Made by a program: the position numbers and the translations under genes | The notes under the pieces: model-generated | Database searches by the model: none | What the model was told of the DNA's origin: nothing | Seen by the model: only the letters and a program-made list of their open reading frames with translations | NCBI GenBank assembly: GCA_030220185.1 | Contig: JASPKZ010007297.1 | Span: forward strand, 744,001-808,000 | Direction: 5' to 3' | Source: Diploptera punctata | Taxonomy: Eukaryota > Arthropoda > Insecta > Blattodea > Blaberidae | Length of the DNA stretch: 64,000 nucleotides | In this document: positions 51,791 through 61,671 of the stretch, in pieces | Numbering within the stretch: position 1 is the first letter of the stretch | Layout: each line of letters begins with the position of its first letter

Positions 51791-51887
51791 AATTACTTTT
51801 GCTTAGCTACTAGTTCCCTCCCCCACTCTACAATGTTCCATCCTGCCACGCAACAAAACGGCTACAGTTATCAGAAGTGGACTGTAC

Positions 51888-52008
51888 GTCTTCCGAGCTA
51901 AGTACCAGTTGTAATGTAAACAAACCAGATGTATGGACTGCGTTTTCATTCGTCGAATAGCTGTTTTCTTTTAAGCGTATAAAAAATGTAGTTCGCTCTC
52001 TAACACTC
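51888..52008 (+). repeat. Unclassified repeat Q, copy 2
   Basis: The inverted partner of 39746-39866: GTAATGTAAACAAACCA, TTTCATTCGTCGAATA and AAAATGTAGTTCGCTCTCTA are shared. Confidence 0.65.
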
Positions 52009-52020
52009 GAAATATCTTAG

Positions 52021-52025
<5 letters not shown>

Positions 52026-52060
<35 letters not shown>

Positions 52061-52499
52061 CATATATATAATTCTTCTGTACATGTCTTTGTCACTGAAC
52101 TCCTCCTAAATGTCTGGACCGATTTTGATGAAATTGTGTGTGTGTGTATGTTTTATTGAATCCCTAGATGCTTTAGATTTACAATTAGACCCTCTAAAAT
52201 CATTAGATGCAGGAGTTCACCTGAAGCGAAAATTTAAAAATCGCTCTAGTGATTACATTTTTCGATGTTTCACAACGAAACTCAGTTAATCCAACCCCTA
52301 TTAAAATAAACCAAGTATATATTATCCAAAAATCGGCGAAATCCCACCGTCAGAAAATGGGGATTTACCTGAAATTTGGAATAAAAAATTTACTCTAGCT
52401 ACCGCCATGTTTGGTTCGTCACAATGTATACCATATAATCAATTAACCCTCAATATTTAATTTATTTGGGCGTAGCAGCGCACGCCGGGCATTAGCTAG
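52026..52499 (+). mobile_element. Short Helitron-like element, 3'-complete
   Basis: A (TA)n run leads into CTTTGTCACTGAACTCCTCC, GGACCGATTTTGATGAAATT, a (TG)n tract and ACCGCCATGTTTGG. It ends with the GGCGTAGCAGCGCACGCC hairpin and TTAGCTAG at 52499, followed by T. The hairpin end is identical to that of the longer family F, while the interior differs. Confidence 0.7.
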
Positions 52500-52595
52500 T
52501 AAATAATAAAAATAAGTAAATACAATATGTGTATATCGGAAGAAAAACTAAAGTAATGGCTTTCGAGGGATTAAACCACAGAAGATGCAAAATAA

Positions 52596-53440
52596 TCTTA
52601 TATATAAAAATTAATGTTTGTTTGTTTGTATATGTGTATATTTGTTTGTTCGTACTTTATGCGCGGCCATACCGTTGATCCGATTGTGATGGGGTTTTTT
52701 GCAAAATGTTCAGGAGATTCCCGGGATGAACATAGGCTATAAGAGAGTTGTGATACTCAACTCCTACACCCTTAAAAATCGCCCTTTGTAGTGGAAAACG
52801 TGAAAAAAGTAGCTCTTTGGACGCTTAAATGGCTTACGCTGCCTAAATGATAAGAAATACACAAAATTAATATACACAGAATTGAATATCTCAAAAAGCT
52901 CTACAAAAAAGTCCGCGACAGCATATGTTTATCTCTTACGGATAACTCAAAATAACTATTTTTGTCTTTCATTGACATCAAGAATCTAGCGCCGTAGCCG
53001 AGTGGTTAAGGCAAGAAGTCTTGGCACAGAACTGCGGGTCTTACGCTGGTTCGAGTCTCTACGGGGGAATATTTTTTTCTTATGGAATGTCGGTCAGTAT
53101 GGGTCAGAAATGAAATCTAGCTGGGGAGGGGGGGAAACTGTTTTCACTCACTCTCATCAATTTATCTTTTTTTTTCACTCTAATATAATTGTTATATGAT
53201 GGTTCTTAGCTTATCTGCAAAGGGGGGTACAATTCTAATGTTCATGACTATGTGACGTCATCATTCACACTTCTTGAGCCACAACAGAAGGCTGTAAGAG
53301 GTTTTTTTACGAACTTATTTAATAATATCTAATTATGTCCTAATTTCTGAATTGTATGGTAAAAAAAGTAACATATTTTTATCGTCCGCCCATGACATGA
53401 GAATTGAACGTTCGGGCAGGACGTCTGCCGGGTACGCTAG
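52596..53440 (+). mobile_element. Helitron-like element F with defined insertion site
   Basis: It starts TCTTATATATAAAAATTAAT and ends with hairpin GGCAG-GACGT-CTGCC (53416-53430), then GGTACGCTAG at 53440. It sits between A (52595) and T (53441), as expected for Helitrons. The first 390 bp match the family. The middle is replaced by a tRNA-Leu-like SINE and extra sequence, and the terminal hairpin differs from the common one. Confidence 0.75.
52986..53150 (+). mobile_element. tRNA-Leu-like SINE inside the Helitron-like element
   Basis: GCGCCGTAGCCGAGTGGTTA and AGGC form a class II tRNA-like A-box region with a long variable segment. GCTGGTTCGAGTCTCTACGG is the B box and T arm. The following T-rich body has no second copy, so the 3' end is approximate. 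Acceptor pairing is weak, so it is not called a tRNA gene. Confidence 0.55.
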
Positions 53441-54067
53441 TAAGAAATAACAAATTAATAGAACAAGTAAACAATTTCAACTACTTAGGGTTTAACGCAT
53501 TTTACCGTCAAAACTTAAAATTAAACTAATTTCATACTATGTGCGGAACAAGCAAACTCTAAAAAATAAAACATTAAAAATTACAAAATACAAATTCTAC
53601 AAAACTATGGTAGTACCTATGCTAACATATTATTATGCTTGTAAAAACTAGACACTTAATAGATCAGATAAAAGGAAAATAGAAGTAGCTGAAATGAAAT
53701 TCTTACGTTCAGTAGCAAGCTATACCTTGTTATGTAAGAAATATAATGAATAAATAAAAACAAAATTAAATATCTACAGTTAATAGATAAAATTCAAGAT
53801 CATATTTGCTTCAATATGTAGAAAGAGGACACACAATAGACTCCCACAAATTTTGCTTTACTGCCAACCCAAAGGAAAAAGAAATATTGAACGACCCATA
53901 ACTGGATGGGGGGATATGGAAAAAAGTCTATAGGCTAACTCTATGACGTAGAAGAAGAAGAAATTCATTCATTTTGAGAATTTTCCACATCATTTAGGGG
54001 TTTCTCCAACCAATCTCACTAATTAACATGAATTAAAAATATAAATGACTACGGAATTACAGACTAT

Positions 54068-54620
54068 CAGTTTGCAACAAACATTCACAAATTTCCCTTA
54101 ATTAAAGTTCTCCATCGTTCTCTGTCCTCTGTGTCTTGACCTGTTACACCAAATTTCCTCATTGAATTTTGAATGTTGTTCTTTCAGGTTGTACTTGGTC
54201 TTCCCTTTTCTGTTCCTTTTTTTTTTTTTTTTTTTTTTTTAATTTTCATGCAAAGACGGCCTTTGGCAGTCTTCCATCCTGCATTCTTGTTACGTGTCTA
54301 TACCATTTTAGCCTTCTGTGTTCAATCTCATCCATTATACTTGTTTCTGCATTCATCCATTTTCTAATTTCTGTATTTATATTTTTTCCAGCTGAAATTT
54401 TCTGGCAGCTCTTCTTCAAGAAACCATTTCAACTGAAGTTATTCTGTTGACATGTTGTTGTGTCATTGTCCAAACTTCCGATCCATACAACATTATGCTT
54501 CCTAGTATGGATTTATAAATTAGTTATTTTGTTGTGTTAATGATGTTTTTACTCCATAGTATAAAGTTTAACATTCCTATGGGTTTTCTTCCATTACTAA
54601 TCAGAATAAATTGAAATAGG
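54068..54620 (-). mobile_element. RTE-like LINE family K, 3' end with internal poly(A) expansion
   Basis: Minus strand: GRKPIGMLNFILWSKNIINT, YKSILGSIMLYGSEVWTMTQ, QHVNRITSVEMVS..RAAR and then ..NTEG.NGIDT. A run of about 26 A (plus-strand T, 54216-54241) interrupts the basic K-rich region before KRNRKGKTKYNLKEQHSKFN. YGSEVWT marks the thumb. Frame breaks and the expansion make it non-functional. Confidence 0.75.
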
Positions 54621-54950
54621 ATATTTTTCCAAGTGATTAAATTGTGGAACAGCCTGTACCAACACGAGCATCTTGTTTTAGACACAACATGGCGCACAAT
54701 GTGAAATGAAACTGAATAATGAGGTTAATGCATAAGTATAGCGATGTTCCCGTGGAGACAGTTGACCACAGAGTGTCCGTTACAAATGTTGGGAAAAAAT
54801 AATTTGTTACTTTTTTCCATTAAGAGAACAACCTCATATATCGTGCGTATACTTTTATATGTACATATATAAAAACAACACCAATTGGAGGTAAATACAC
54901 CGCATAAAAATACTGCTCTCTGACTTCTGGAAACTGAGGGTTCCGAGCTA
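54621..54950. other. Unassigned sequence
   Basis: No element recognised; leads into an ATT array. Confidence 0.5.
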
Positions 54951-54952
<2 letters not shown>

Positions 54953-55048
<96 letters not shown>

Positions 55049-55056
55049 TATATATA
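54953..55056. repeat. (ATT)n / (AAT)n / (TA)n microsatellite
   Basis: A long ATT run switches to AAT at 55021 and then to TA, forming a natural palindrome. Confidence 0.95.
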
Positions 55057-55059
55057 TAC

Positions 55060-56045
55060 TTCCGGTTTTAACAATGGTTGATACATTTTTCCGGCACCAA
55101 TGATGTCTTCAATTTCGCTTTATAATTTTCCTCCATTCGTCTCTATTATAACACATTTCTTCCTCTATTTCCGTGGCACGCCGTAGCGTAGTGGTTAAGG
55201 CACTGAGCTACAAGCCGGAGGGTCGAGGGTTTAAGTCCCGTTGGGGTCAGGATTTTTAAAACTGACCCAAACCCTCTGGCGGCACTATGGTCGACTCAGC
55301 CTCTAACGGAAATGAGTACCAGACGCTTGTTCTGGGGGTAAAGGCGGCCGTCACGCAGGGCTGACAACCCGGCTGACATAAAGTGCCGATTGTCTAGAAA
55401 AAGTGGGAGCCTTAACCTCCTACTACCCCAAGGGCCTCCGGACCTGTTGTGGGATCACTTTACTTTTTTCCTCTATTTCCCAGTCCTTCAAAGTTTCTCT
55501 AATCCCTTGGATCCGCGTGAGATTTGGTCGTCCTTTCCTTCTCGTTCCTAATGGTGTCAATTCCATTACCTTTTTTGGTAATCTTTCATCCTCCATTCGC
55601 CTAATATGCCCGTACCATTTTAGTTGTTTTTCTTGGATGAATTCTAAAATTGAGTTTAGTACATTCTTGTTCTCGTTTATAACATCATTTCTAATTTTCT
55701 CTCTCCTTGACATCCTAGCAGATCTTCTCCAATAGTCCATTTCTGCTACCATTAATTTTCTTTCCGCCTGGTAATTTATAGTCCAAAGCTCTGAACCATA
55801 AGTCATAATACTTGTAACTATTGGTTTAAAAATTTTAACTTTAGTTTCTTTTTTGATATGTATATCCCATAATATACCATTCAGGGCAGATATTACATAC
55901 TTTCCCGAGTTTATCTCTGATGTCATTTCCTTTTTCTGCTTCCCATCTTCTGAAACTTTTACTCCCAAATATTTGTATTCCTCTATGTGTTTAATTACCC
56001 CCATTTCATCTTCCAGTATCAAATCTTGATGAATGTCTCCTACTT
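55060..56045 (-). mobile_element. RTE-like LINE family L, longest open LINE frame, split by SINE D
   Basis: An uninterrupted minus-strand frame runs from 56022 into the SINE. It reads MILEDEMGVIKHIEEYKYLG, GILWDIHIKKETKVKIFKPI, VTSIMTYGSELWTINYQAER, AEMDYWRRSARMSRREKIRN, EKQLKWYGHIRRMEDERLPK and GTRRKGRPNLTRI, then DWEIEE. After the SINE it continues EEMCYNRDEWRKIIKRN. KYLG, YGSELWT, WYGHIRRM and RKGRP are all intact over about 185 codons, so this copy is young. The RT catalytic core is not present. Confidence 0.9.
55173..55468 (+). mobile_element. SINE D, full length with 12-bp duplication
   Basis: The tRNA-like head GCCGTAGCGTAGTGGTTAAG with B box GAGGGTTTAAGTCCCG leads to the body TGACCCAAACCCTCTGGCGG, GTCGACTCAGCCTCTAACGG, CTAGAAAAAGTGGGAGCC and GGGATCACTTTACTTTTT. 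The duplication TCCTCTATTTCC is perfect (55161-55172 and 55469-55480). This copy is the reference for the five truncated ones. Confidence 0.9.
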
Positions 56046-56049
56046 GGTA

Positions 56050-56100
56050 TAATAATAATAATAATAATATTAATATTAATAATAATCATCATCATCATCA
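56050..56100. repeat. (AAT)n and (ATC)n microsatellite
   Basis: AAT with ATT phase changes, then (CAT)n, marking the tail of the next minus-strand LINE. Confidence 0.9.
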
Positions 56101-56420
56101 TCCGGTATCATGGCATCTGCCGTCGTCTTCCGGAAACCAAATGCCATTCCTCTCTGTCCATCCATTAATCTTCCTCCAATTTTTTGATATTCATAGCTGC
56201 TTATAACCATTCTGTCCAAGTTTTCTTCGGTCTTCCTCTCTTCCTCCTTTCCATTGGGATCAATTCCATAACAATTTTAGGCAATATTTGCTCTGGCATT
56301 CTTTTGACATGGTCATACCACTGTAATATTTTCTTTTCTATAATGTCTATGACGTCTGGCTCCTCTTGTACACCCGTAATTTCCCTTATTTCTTTATTTT
56401 GTATTCTATCCATTGTAGAT
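56092..56420 (-). mobile_element. RTE-like LINE family M, 3' end
   Basis: An open minus-strand frame: MDRIQNKEIREITGVQEEPD, VIDIIEKKILQWYDHVKRMP, EQILPKIVMELIPMERRKRG and RPKKTWTEWL, then a stop and a (GAT)n tail. WYDHVKRM and KRGRPKKTW are diagnostic. Confidence 0.8.
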
Positions 56421-56461
56421 TTTAATAGTAATTATAATAATAGTAATTATAATAATAATAT

Positions 56462-57589
56462 TTAGGGTACATGACAAGAAAACTGAAGGAGGAATATCAA
56501 AAATGGGTAGTGAAGATAAATGTGGACAAAATAAAGTATATGGTAATAGGAGATAAATCAAAAGCTCTGATTTAGATGACGAACGTGGAAAAATAAAAGC
56601 ATGTGACGAATATGTATATTTGGGGACAAAAATTAGTGCAGATCAAAGTCATGATGCTGAAATTAATGAGAGGGTGAATAAGGGCAACTTTGTTTTTTTT
56701 AATTATGGATTATACTTTAGAATTGTATACCTAACTTTTTCTTGAACTTTTTTTCGGAAAATGGAGAGGGGAGGAAAGAATAATAATTTATGAATGCTTC
56801 AATATCAAAATTAAATGGTGTTTTATAGGATAAGAGTATAACTTCTAAAACAAAAATAAACATTTTTAATACAGTAATGCGTACAATGACATACTGTACG
56901 GCGCAGAAACATGGGAATTAAAATCTAGAACAATAAGTAAATTAAATTCTGCAGAAATGGATTTTTGGAGGCGTTCAGCGGGAATTTCTATATGATGAAA
57001 AATAATAAACAACGTAATTAAACAAAAGAAGAATGTTTAAACTTCAGGTGTGGATTTCATAAAAAAACAAACTTTTTTTTTTTTGCAAATGCCCCAGGTT
57101 GTCTTTCGACATTCCTGGTGTTCTCTCCTGGCATGGCGTACTTGTAACCCACTTCTGAGGCTGGAGTGCATGGAAGGCGGGGTTACGTTGCCCCGATGAT
57201 ATGACGTGTGATGATGATGATGATGATGATGAGAGTGGTGCGCCAGGAGAGTCCCTAATCCTAAGCTTAATCTAAGATAAATATGAATGATAATGATTGC
57301 GATGGCCATATGCATTCGGGAACCGTTTGGGCCTTCTGACATTTAATTGTTTGGTCATGTAAAAAGAATGGCAAAGACAGATTCCCAAGAAGAATACTAT
57401 AATGGGCGCCACTTAATAGAAAAATAACATGACGGAATAAAATAATGTGAATTGATCGTGTTTTGAGTAGCATGAGGAAAAAGGGATTGGATGATGGAGA
57501 TTGGAATGACAGAGAGATGTGGAGCAGAGTGACAGTAGATTAATTTGGAGCAGGAAGATGTTGTGAATCATTGTGAAACCTGCTAAATA

Positions 57590-57590
<1 letters not shown>
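56462..57590 (+). mobile_element. RTE-like LINE family N, split by the chimeric SINE
   Basis: Plus strand: YMTRKLKEEYQKWVVKINVD, KIKYMVIGDKSKAL, ACDEYVYLGTKISADQSHDA and EINERVNKG. Unrelated or decayed sequence follows to about 56800, then LNGVL.DKSITSKTKINIFN, AEMDFWRRSAGIS. The SINE lies at 57086-57345. Sequence resumes FGHVKRMAKTDSQEE and MEIGMTERCGAE before an AAT array. VYLGTKI and GHVKRM are the anchors. Confidence 0.75.
57086..57345 (-). mobile_element. Chimeric SINE A/B, 5'-truncated copy
   Basis: On the minus strand it begins in the SINE A body (AAATGTCAGAAGGCCCAAAC, CGGTTCCCGAATGCATATGG). It passes a GCAATCATTATCATTCAT junction and continues as SINE B (TTAGATTAAGCTTAGGATTA, CTCCTGGCGC, AACCTGGGGCATTTG). 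It includes a (CAT)n stretch at 57209-57232. Confidence 0.8.
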
Positions 57591-57591
<1 letters not shown>

Positions 57592-57649
<58 letters not shown>

Positions 57650-57775
57650 TTCGAACTTTAGGAATACATCCTGTTCCGGCTTATATTTCAGTTAAATTGA
57701 CTCTTTCCAACACTTCCTTGGTCGTCCCAGATTCCGTTTTCCTGTTGCTTTGTAGTCATAGGCTTGTTTTGAAAT
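57592..57775 (-). mobile_element. (AAT)n and LINE 3' tail
   Basis: An AAT array (57592-57649) lies at the end of a minus-strand fragment that reads KATGKRNLGRPRKCWKESI across small shifts, an RTE-like tail. Confidence 0.55.
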
Positions 57776-57922
57776 GCATCATTATCATATCAGCGAGGTA
57801 ACGTAACTACGCCTTCCAGGCGTCACAACCAAAGAAATGGATTAGAATTCCACCAGTTTCAGGTGAGAAAGCCAGAAATGTCATAAAAGACAACCTGGCG
57901 GCATTGGACAAAAACAAATGTT
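57776..57922 (+). mobile_element. SINE B, 5'-truncated
   Basis: It begins CATTATCATATCAGCGAGGT and continues TACGCCTTCCAGGCGTC and AAAGACAACCTGGCGGCATT, matching the last ~145 bases of 6327-6645. Confidence 0.85.
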
Positions 57923-57933
57923 AGTGAAAATTG

Positions 57934-57979
57934 TGTGCGGTAAGTAGAATGATAAATGTTACAATTCGTTTACCGCACT
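57934..57979. repeat. 46-bp miniature with GTGCGGTAA/TTACCGCAC ends
   Basis: Perfect 9-bp inverted ends (57935-57943 and 57970-57978) flank 26 AT-rich bases. They match the ends of the candidate MITE at 26498-26966. Confidence 0.55.
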
Positions 57980-58202
57980 CATTTTATTAATGTAATAGCA
58001 TATTACGATGCGAGGTTGGCAACTGGTTTTTACAGAAGGGAGGAAATGTTTAAAAACCGAGCGATAGCGAGGTTTTTAATTCCCGAAATTCTGTAAAACA
58101 CTTCACAAACGAGCGCTGTACATTGTTTTTTGCTCGATGGTGTTTTCAAAATAATAAATAATAGTAAAATAATAGCATCTTTGTTGGCAATATTTGCGTT
58201 CA

Positions 58203-58475
58203 TTGCGGCTCCGTGGCGCAAGCGGTTAGACGCTCGCCTCTTACCACTGGGTCCCGAGATCGAGTCTCGGTCACTCCATGTGGGTTTCGTGGTGGACGAA
58301 ACGGAGCTTGAGCAGGTTTTTCTCGGAGTTTATCCGGTTTTCCCCTGCCACAAATTTCATTCCACAATTTCTCCATATTCATCTCATCCGTTCCATTCCA
58401 TTCATCTGCCCCGGTGATGGTACGTCAGTCGTGGTCGACCAGCTCCTTTGTCATTCACAGACCTCTATGGCAAGT
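58203..58475 (+). mobile_element. SINE C, inside repeat G
   Basis: It begins GCGGCTCCGTGGCGCAAGCG with GTTAGACGC (Ser/Leu-like A box) and has B box GAGATCGAGTCTCGG. The body is TCGTGGTGGACGAAACGGAG, and it ends CACAGACCTCTATGG, short of the 29.5 kb copy. No duplication; part of repeat G is missing at the junction. Confidence 0.8.
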
Positions 58476-58562
58476 ACGTAATTATTGTTTTATATTGTTT
58501 CAAATAAAGTTCAGCTAATTTATATTGCAATAATTTGTATCGTATGATGTACAATAACACTA

Positions 58563-58745
58563 CCACTTGGATCTTGCAAAAAGAGCTAAAGAAGATAGAC
58601 CAATCGATGGGAGAAGAGGGAGAGGAGGACCAGCCTAGATATGGATAGACAGTGAATGCATATCCAATATGTCTTCCTCCGAGGAGTGATTTTTCAAATA
58701 AACAGGATCAAAATCCTACAAATTATGATTAAGAAGAAGAAGATT
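58563..58745 (+). mobile_element. RTE-like LINE family D, 3' tail inside repeat G
   Basis: CTTGCAAAAAGAGCTAAAGA to (GAA)n. TTGGAT (58558-58563 region) recurs after the tail as TTTGGAT, a probable 6-bp duplication of the repeat G sequence TTTTGGATAT. Confidence 0.75.
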
Positions 58746-59031
58746 TGGATATTTTTATATATACATTGTATGTAGTATACATAAAGGGCAATGGTTTTAC
58801 TTCCCACACGAGGTCTGTAATATATAATATTACAGCAGTTATTTTGGGTTAGCAACCCCGAAATGTAGGAATTTGAACTTTCAATCATGGTCGCCATTGC
58901 TGTAAGTAAGACAAAAAGCACTATCGCGCAATACGTATCACGTTGGAAATAGAATGAAATAAAATATTGTATGTATTCTATCAGTGAATAGTTAAGAATA
59001 CAAGAATGTGTATTACAGATTAACATTTTTA

Positions 59032-59443
59032 TATAGACTATACAATTATTCTGTTCGTGTGTTTGTCACTCTACTACTCCTAAACGATGAACCGATTTTG
59101 ATTAATTTTTGTGTGTGTGTCTGATTGTGTCCCTCGATGGTTTATATTCACAATTGGACTCACTAAAACCGTTAGGTGTAGGAGTTTACCAGAAGTGAAA
59201 AATTAAAAATCGCTCTAGCGTTCACATTTTTCAATATTTCACAACGAAACTCAGTATATCCTATTAACATAACCCGAGGTAGGCACTAACCACAAATGAA
59301 CGAAATCCGACAATTAGAAGTGGAGGTTTACCTGAAATCCGAAAATAAAAACTGACCTGCAACCGCTGTTTTATTCATCTGAACGTATACCATACAATAT
59401 TTTATTTATTTGGTAGTAGCAACGCACACCAGGTATTAGCTAG
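59032..59443 (+). mobile_element. Short Helitron-like element, near complete
   Basis: It starts near TATAGACTATACAATTATTC and contains CTACTCCTAAACGATGAACC, a (TG)n tract and AACCGTTAGGTGTAGGAGTT. It ends TTAGCTAG at 59443 with a decayed hairpin (GGTAGTAGCAACGCACACC). Confidence 0.7.
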
Positions 59444-59885
59444 TTTAAAATAAAATATTAGGTTATATAAATATAGGCATAATATTTGTAAACATGTAAA
59501 AAAATTGTTACTTATATAAAAGAATTGTACTAATCGATATTTCGTCTTACTCTCAACAAAATACGGGGAGCCATGAATCACTGTATTATTTAGAGTGGAT
59601 AAAGTTTTGGATTGCAGTTGTGTCGTCTAGACATGACGTATGGACTGCACTGGCTGGTTTGACGTCCGTTCCCACAGCTCAAGTTTACTTGTAAGATTGA
59701 TAGCGACATTACAGCGAGCTTTCCAATACCAAACACATCAATTCAGCTCCACAACAACAGCTAATAAACAACCTGCACAACTTTCCATTGACAATCAACA
59801 ATTTCTTTAACTATTGTTTTCCTCTTACTCCTGTTTCTCTCTCTTTGTAACGAATTCCTTTCATTTGTCCTTTGATTCAAAATAT
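59444..59885. other. Unassigned sequence before the satellite
   Basis: No convincing frame; CTTTGATTCAAAATATTTCT at the right end is the entry into the 65-bp array. Confidence 0.5.
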
Positions 59886-61072
59886 TTCTACTACAGTGAG
59901 TGTAAAAACTGATCGTTCAGTTAAACATTTTTTACTAAAATAACAAAATATTTTTCTTTACAGTTAGTGTTAAAACTGTTTGTTCCGTTAAGCATTTTTT
60001 TACTAAAGTAACAAAATATTTCTACTATAGTGAGTGTAAAAACAATTCGTTCAGTTAAACATTTATTACTAATGTAACAAAATATGTCTACTACAGTGAG
60101 TGTAAACTCTGTTCGTTCATTTAAACTTTTTTACTAAAGTTACAAAATATTTCTGCTGTAGTCAGTGTAAAATGTATTCGTTCAGTTAAACATTTTTACC
60201 AAAGTATAAAAATATTTCTATAATAGTGAGTGTAAAAACTGTTCGATCAGTTAAACATTTTTTCGAAGTAATAAAATATTTCTACTCGTACTATAGTGAG
60301 CATAAAAACTGTTCGTTCAGTTAAACATTTTTACCAAAGTATCAAAATATTTCTATAATAGTGAGTGTAAAAACTTTTCGATCAGTTAAAGTTTTTTTTC
60401 AAAGTAATAAAATATTTATACTATAGTGAGCATAAAAACTGTTCGTTCAGTTAAACATTTTTTCGAAGTAATAAAATATTTCTACTATAGTTAGCATAAA
60501 AACTGTTCGTTCCATTAAACATTTTTTCGAAGTAATAAAATATTTCTACTATAGTGAGTGTAAAAAATATTCGTTCAGTTAAACATTATTTACTAAAGTA
60601 ATAAAATATTTATTTATAGTTAGTGTTAAAACTGTTCGTTCGGTTAAATATTTTTACTAAAGTAACAAAAAATATATATACCATAGTGAGCGTAACAACA
60701 ATTCGTTCAGTTAAACATTTTTACTAAAGTAACAAGATATTTCTACTATAGTAAGTGTAAAACAATTCGTTCAGTTAAACATGTTTACTAATGTAACAAA
60801 ATATATCTACTACAGTGAGTGTAAAAACTGTTCGTTCAGTTAAACTTTTTTTACTAAAGTAACAAAATATTTCTACTATAGTGAGTGTAAAAACTATTCG
60901 TTTAGTTAAGCAATTTTTACTAAAGTAACAAAATATTTATACTATAGTGAGTGTAAAAACTGTTAGTTCAGTTAAACATTATTTACTAAAGTAACACAAT
61001 ATTTATACTACAGTGGGTGTAAAAACTGTTTATTCAGTTAAACGTTTTTGCTAATGTAACTAAATATTGCCA
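59886..61072 (+). repeat. 65-bp satellite array, 18 units
   Basis: About eighteen consecutive units (60-71 bp) follow the consensus CTACTATAGTGAGTGTAAAA, ACTGTTCGTTCAGTTAAACA, TTTTTACTAAAGTAACAAAA and TATTT. Units 5-6 and 7-8 share private variants (ACCAAAGTAT, then TATAATAGTG...TTCGATCAG), indicating duplication of a dimer. Units 6, 9 and 10 share TTTTCGAAGTAATAAAAT. Edges fade at both sides. Non-coding. Confidence 0.95.
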
Positions 61073-61671
61073 ATCGATATACATTTCACAAATACAATAT
61101 TGAAGTTCTCATTATTAATTATAAAACTTCTCCCAGTCGAGCCTTCGACCTACCTAACAAGGGAGTTAGCGCAAGTTGCGATCGCAATTGCAAAAAAAGT
61201 TTTGGTTTGCATGTAAGAGTTTTATATGTACATTACAAATATGCGCACAATTTGTTTCCATTGACAATTACACTGCACTTTACAATCAAACGCTTGTTCA
61301 GTTCATCGAGTTCAAAAAATGGGTTGTTGGTATCTCTTGGCAAAATATAACGAGGATGAACATGTCCACAGAGTATAAAGTGTCGGAAACAGAGTTGCTT
61401 ACCACAGTAGGAGCACTTCATGAATGCCTGCATTCATAAACTTGGAAATATATTCTTTCCTCTGATACAAGTGTTTTCGCCATGTATGTTATGGTTACTG
61501 CTCTCCAGACCCACGAAACCCCGGAGGGACTATTGACTTGCGCTGTATATATTGTACCAAGCTCATGGTGTTAACATTATTTTTAAAACCATCAGGTATT
61601 ATACCCCACCCTATAGTATGAAATAAAATATGGTACGATGCAAATGTGGCAGACTTATGTATAACTAACTA
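61073..61671. other. Unassigned sequence with one minus-strand Cys/His-rich frame
   Basis: The minus frame 61433-61233 (66 codons) reads MQAFMKCSYCGKQLCFRHFI, LCGHVHPRYILPRDTNNPFF, ELDELNKRLIVKCSVIVNGN and KLCAYL. C-x2-C...C-x2-H spacing could bind zinc, but I do not recognise the family. The plus strand is also open (61176-61439), so chance is not excluded. Confidence 0.3.

Larger units (their letters stand above)
52503..53960 (+). mobile_element. RTE-like LINE family E, split precisely by a Helitron-like element
   Basis: Left part (to 52595): ISEEKLK.MAFEGLNHRRCK, with one stop. Right part (from 53441): RNNKLIEQVNNFNYLG, KITKYKFYKTMVVPMLTYYY, RKIEVAEMKFLRSVASYT, a QPKGKRNIERPITGW tail and (GAA)n. 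Removing 52596-53440 restores GCAAAATAA-TAAGAAATAAC, matching RCKI.RNN, so the insertion left no duplication. Confidence 0.8.
57988..58930 (+). repeat. Repeat G with hairpin block, carrying SINE C and LINE D
   Basis: It starts ATTACGATGCGAGGTTGGC and ends CACTATCGCGCAA. It retains the inverted repeat TTTTTACAGAA (58027) ... TTCTGTAAAA (58090), with the inner AAAAACCGAGCGATAGCGAG stem. SINE C occupies 58203-58475, replacing the TTGACTAACGTTAAC region. A LINE D tail lies at 58563-58745. Confidence 0.8.

Noticed and set aside
52987..53062. tRNA-Leu-like gene
   Set aside because: Acceptor stem does not pair well and it lies inside a Helitron-like insertion; treated as a SINE head.
59886..61072. 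CRISPR-like array
   Set aside because: Units are contiguous diverged repeats without unique spacers, in a eukaryotic repeat context.
61176..61439. 87-codon plus-strand frame as a gene
   Set aside because: Overlaps a minus-strand frame of similar length; no motif on this strand; composition not distinctive.
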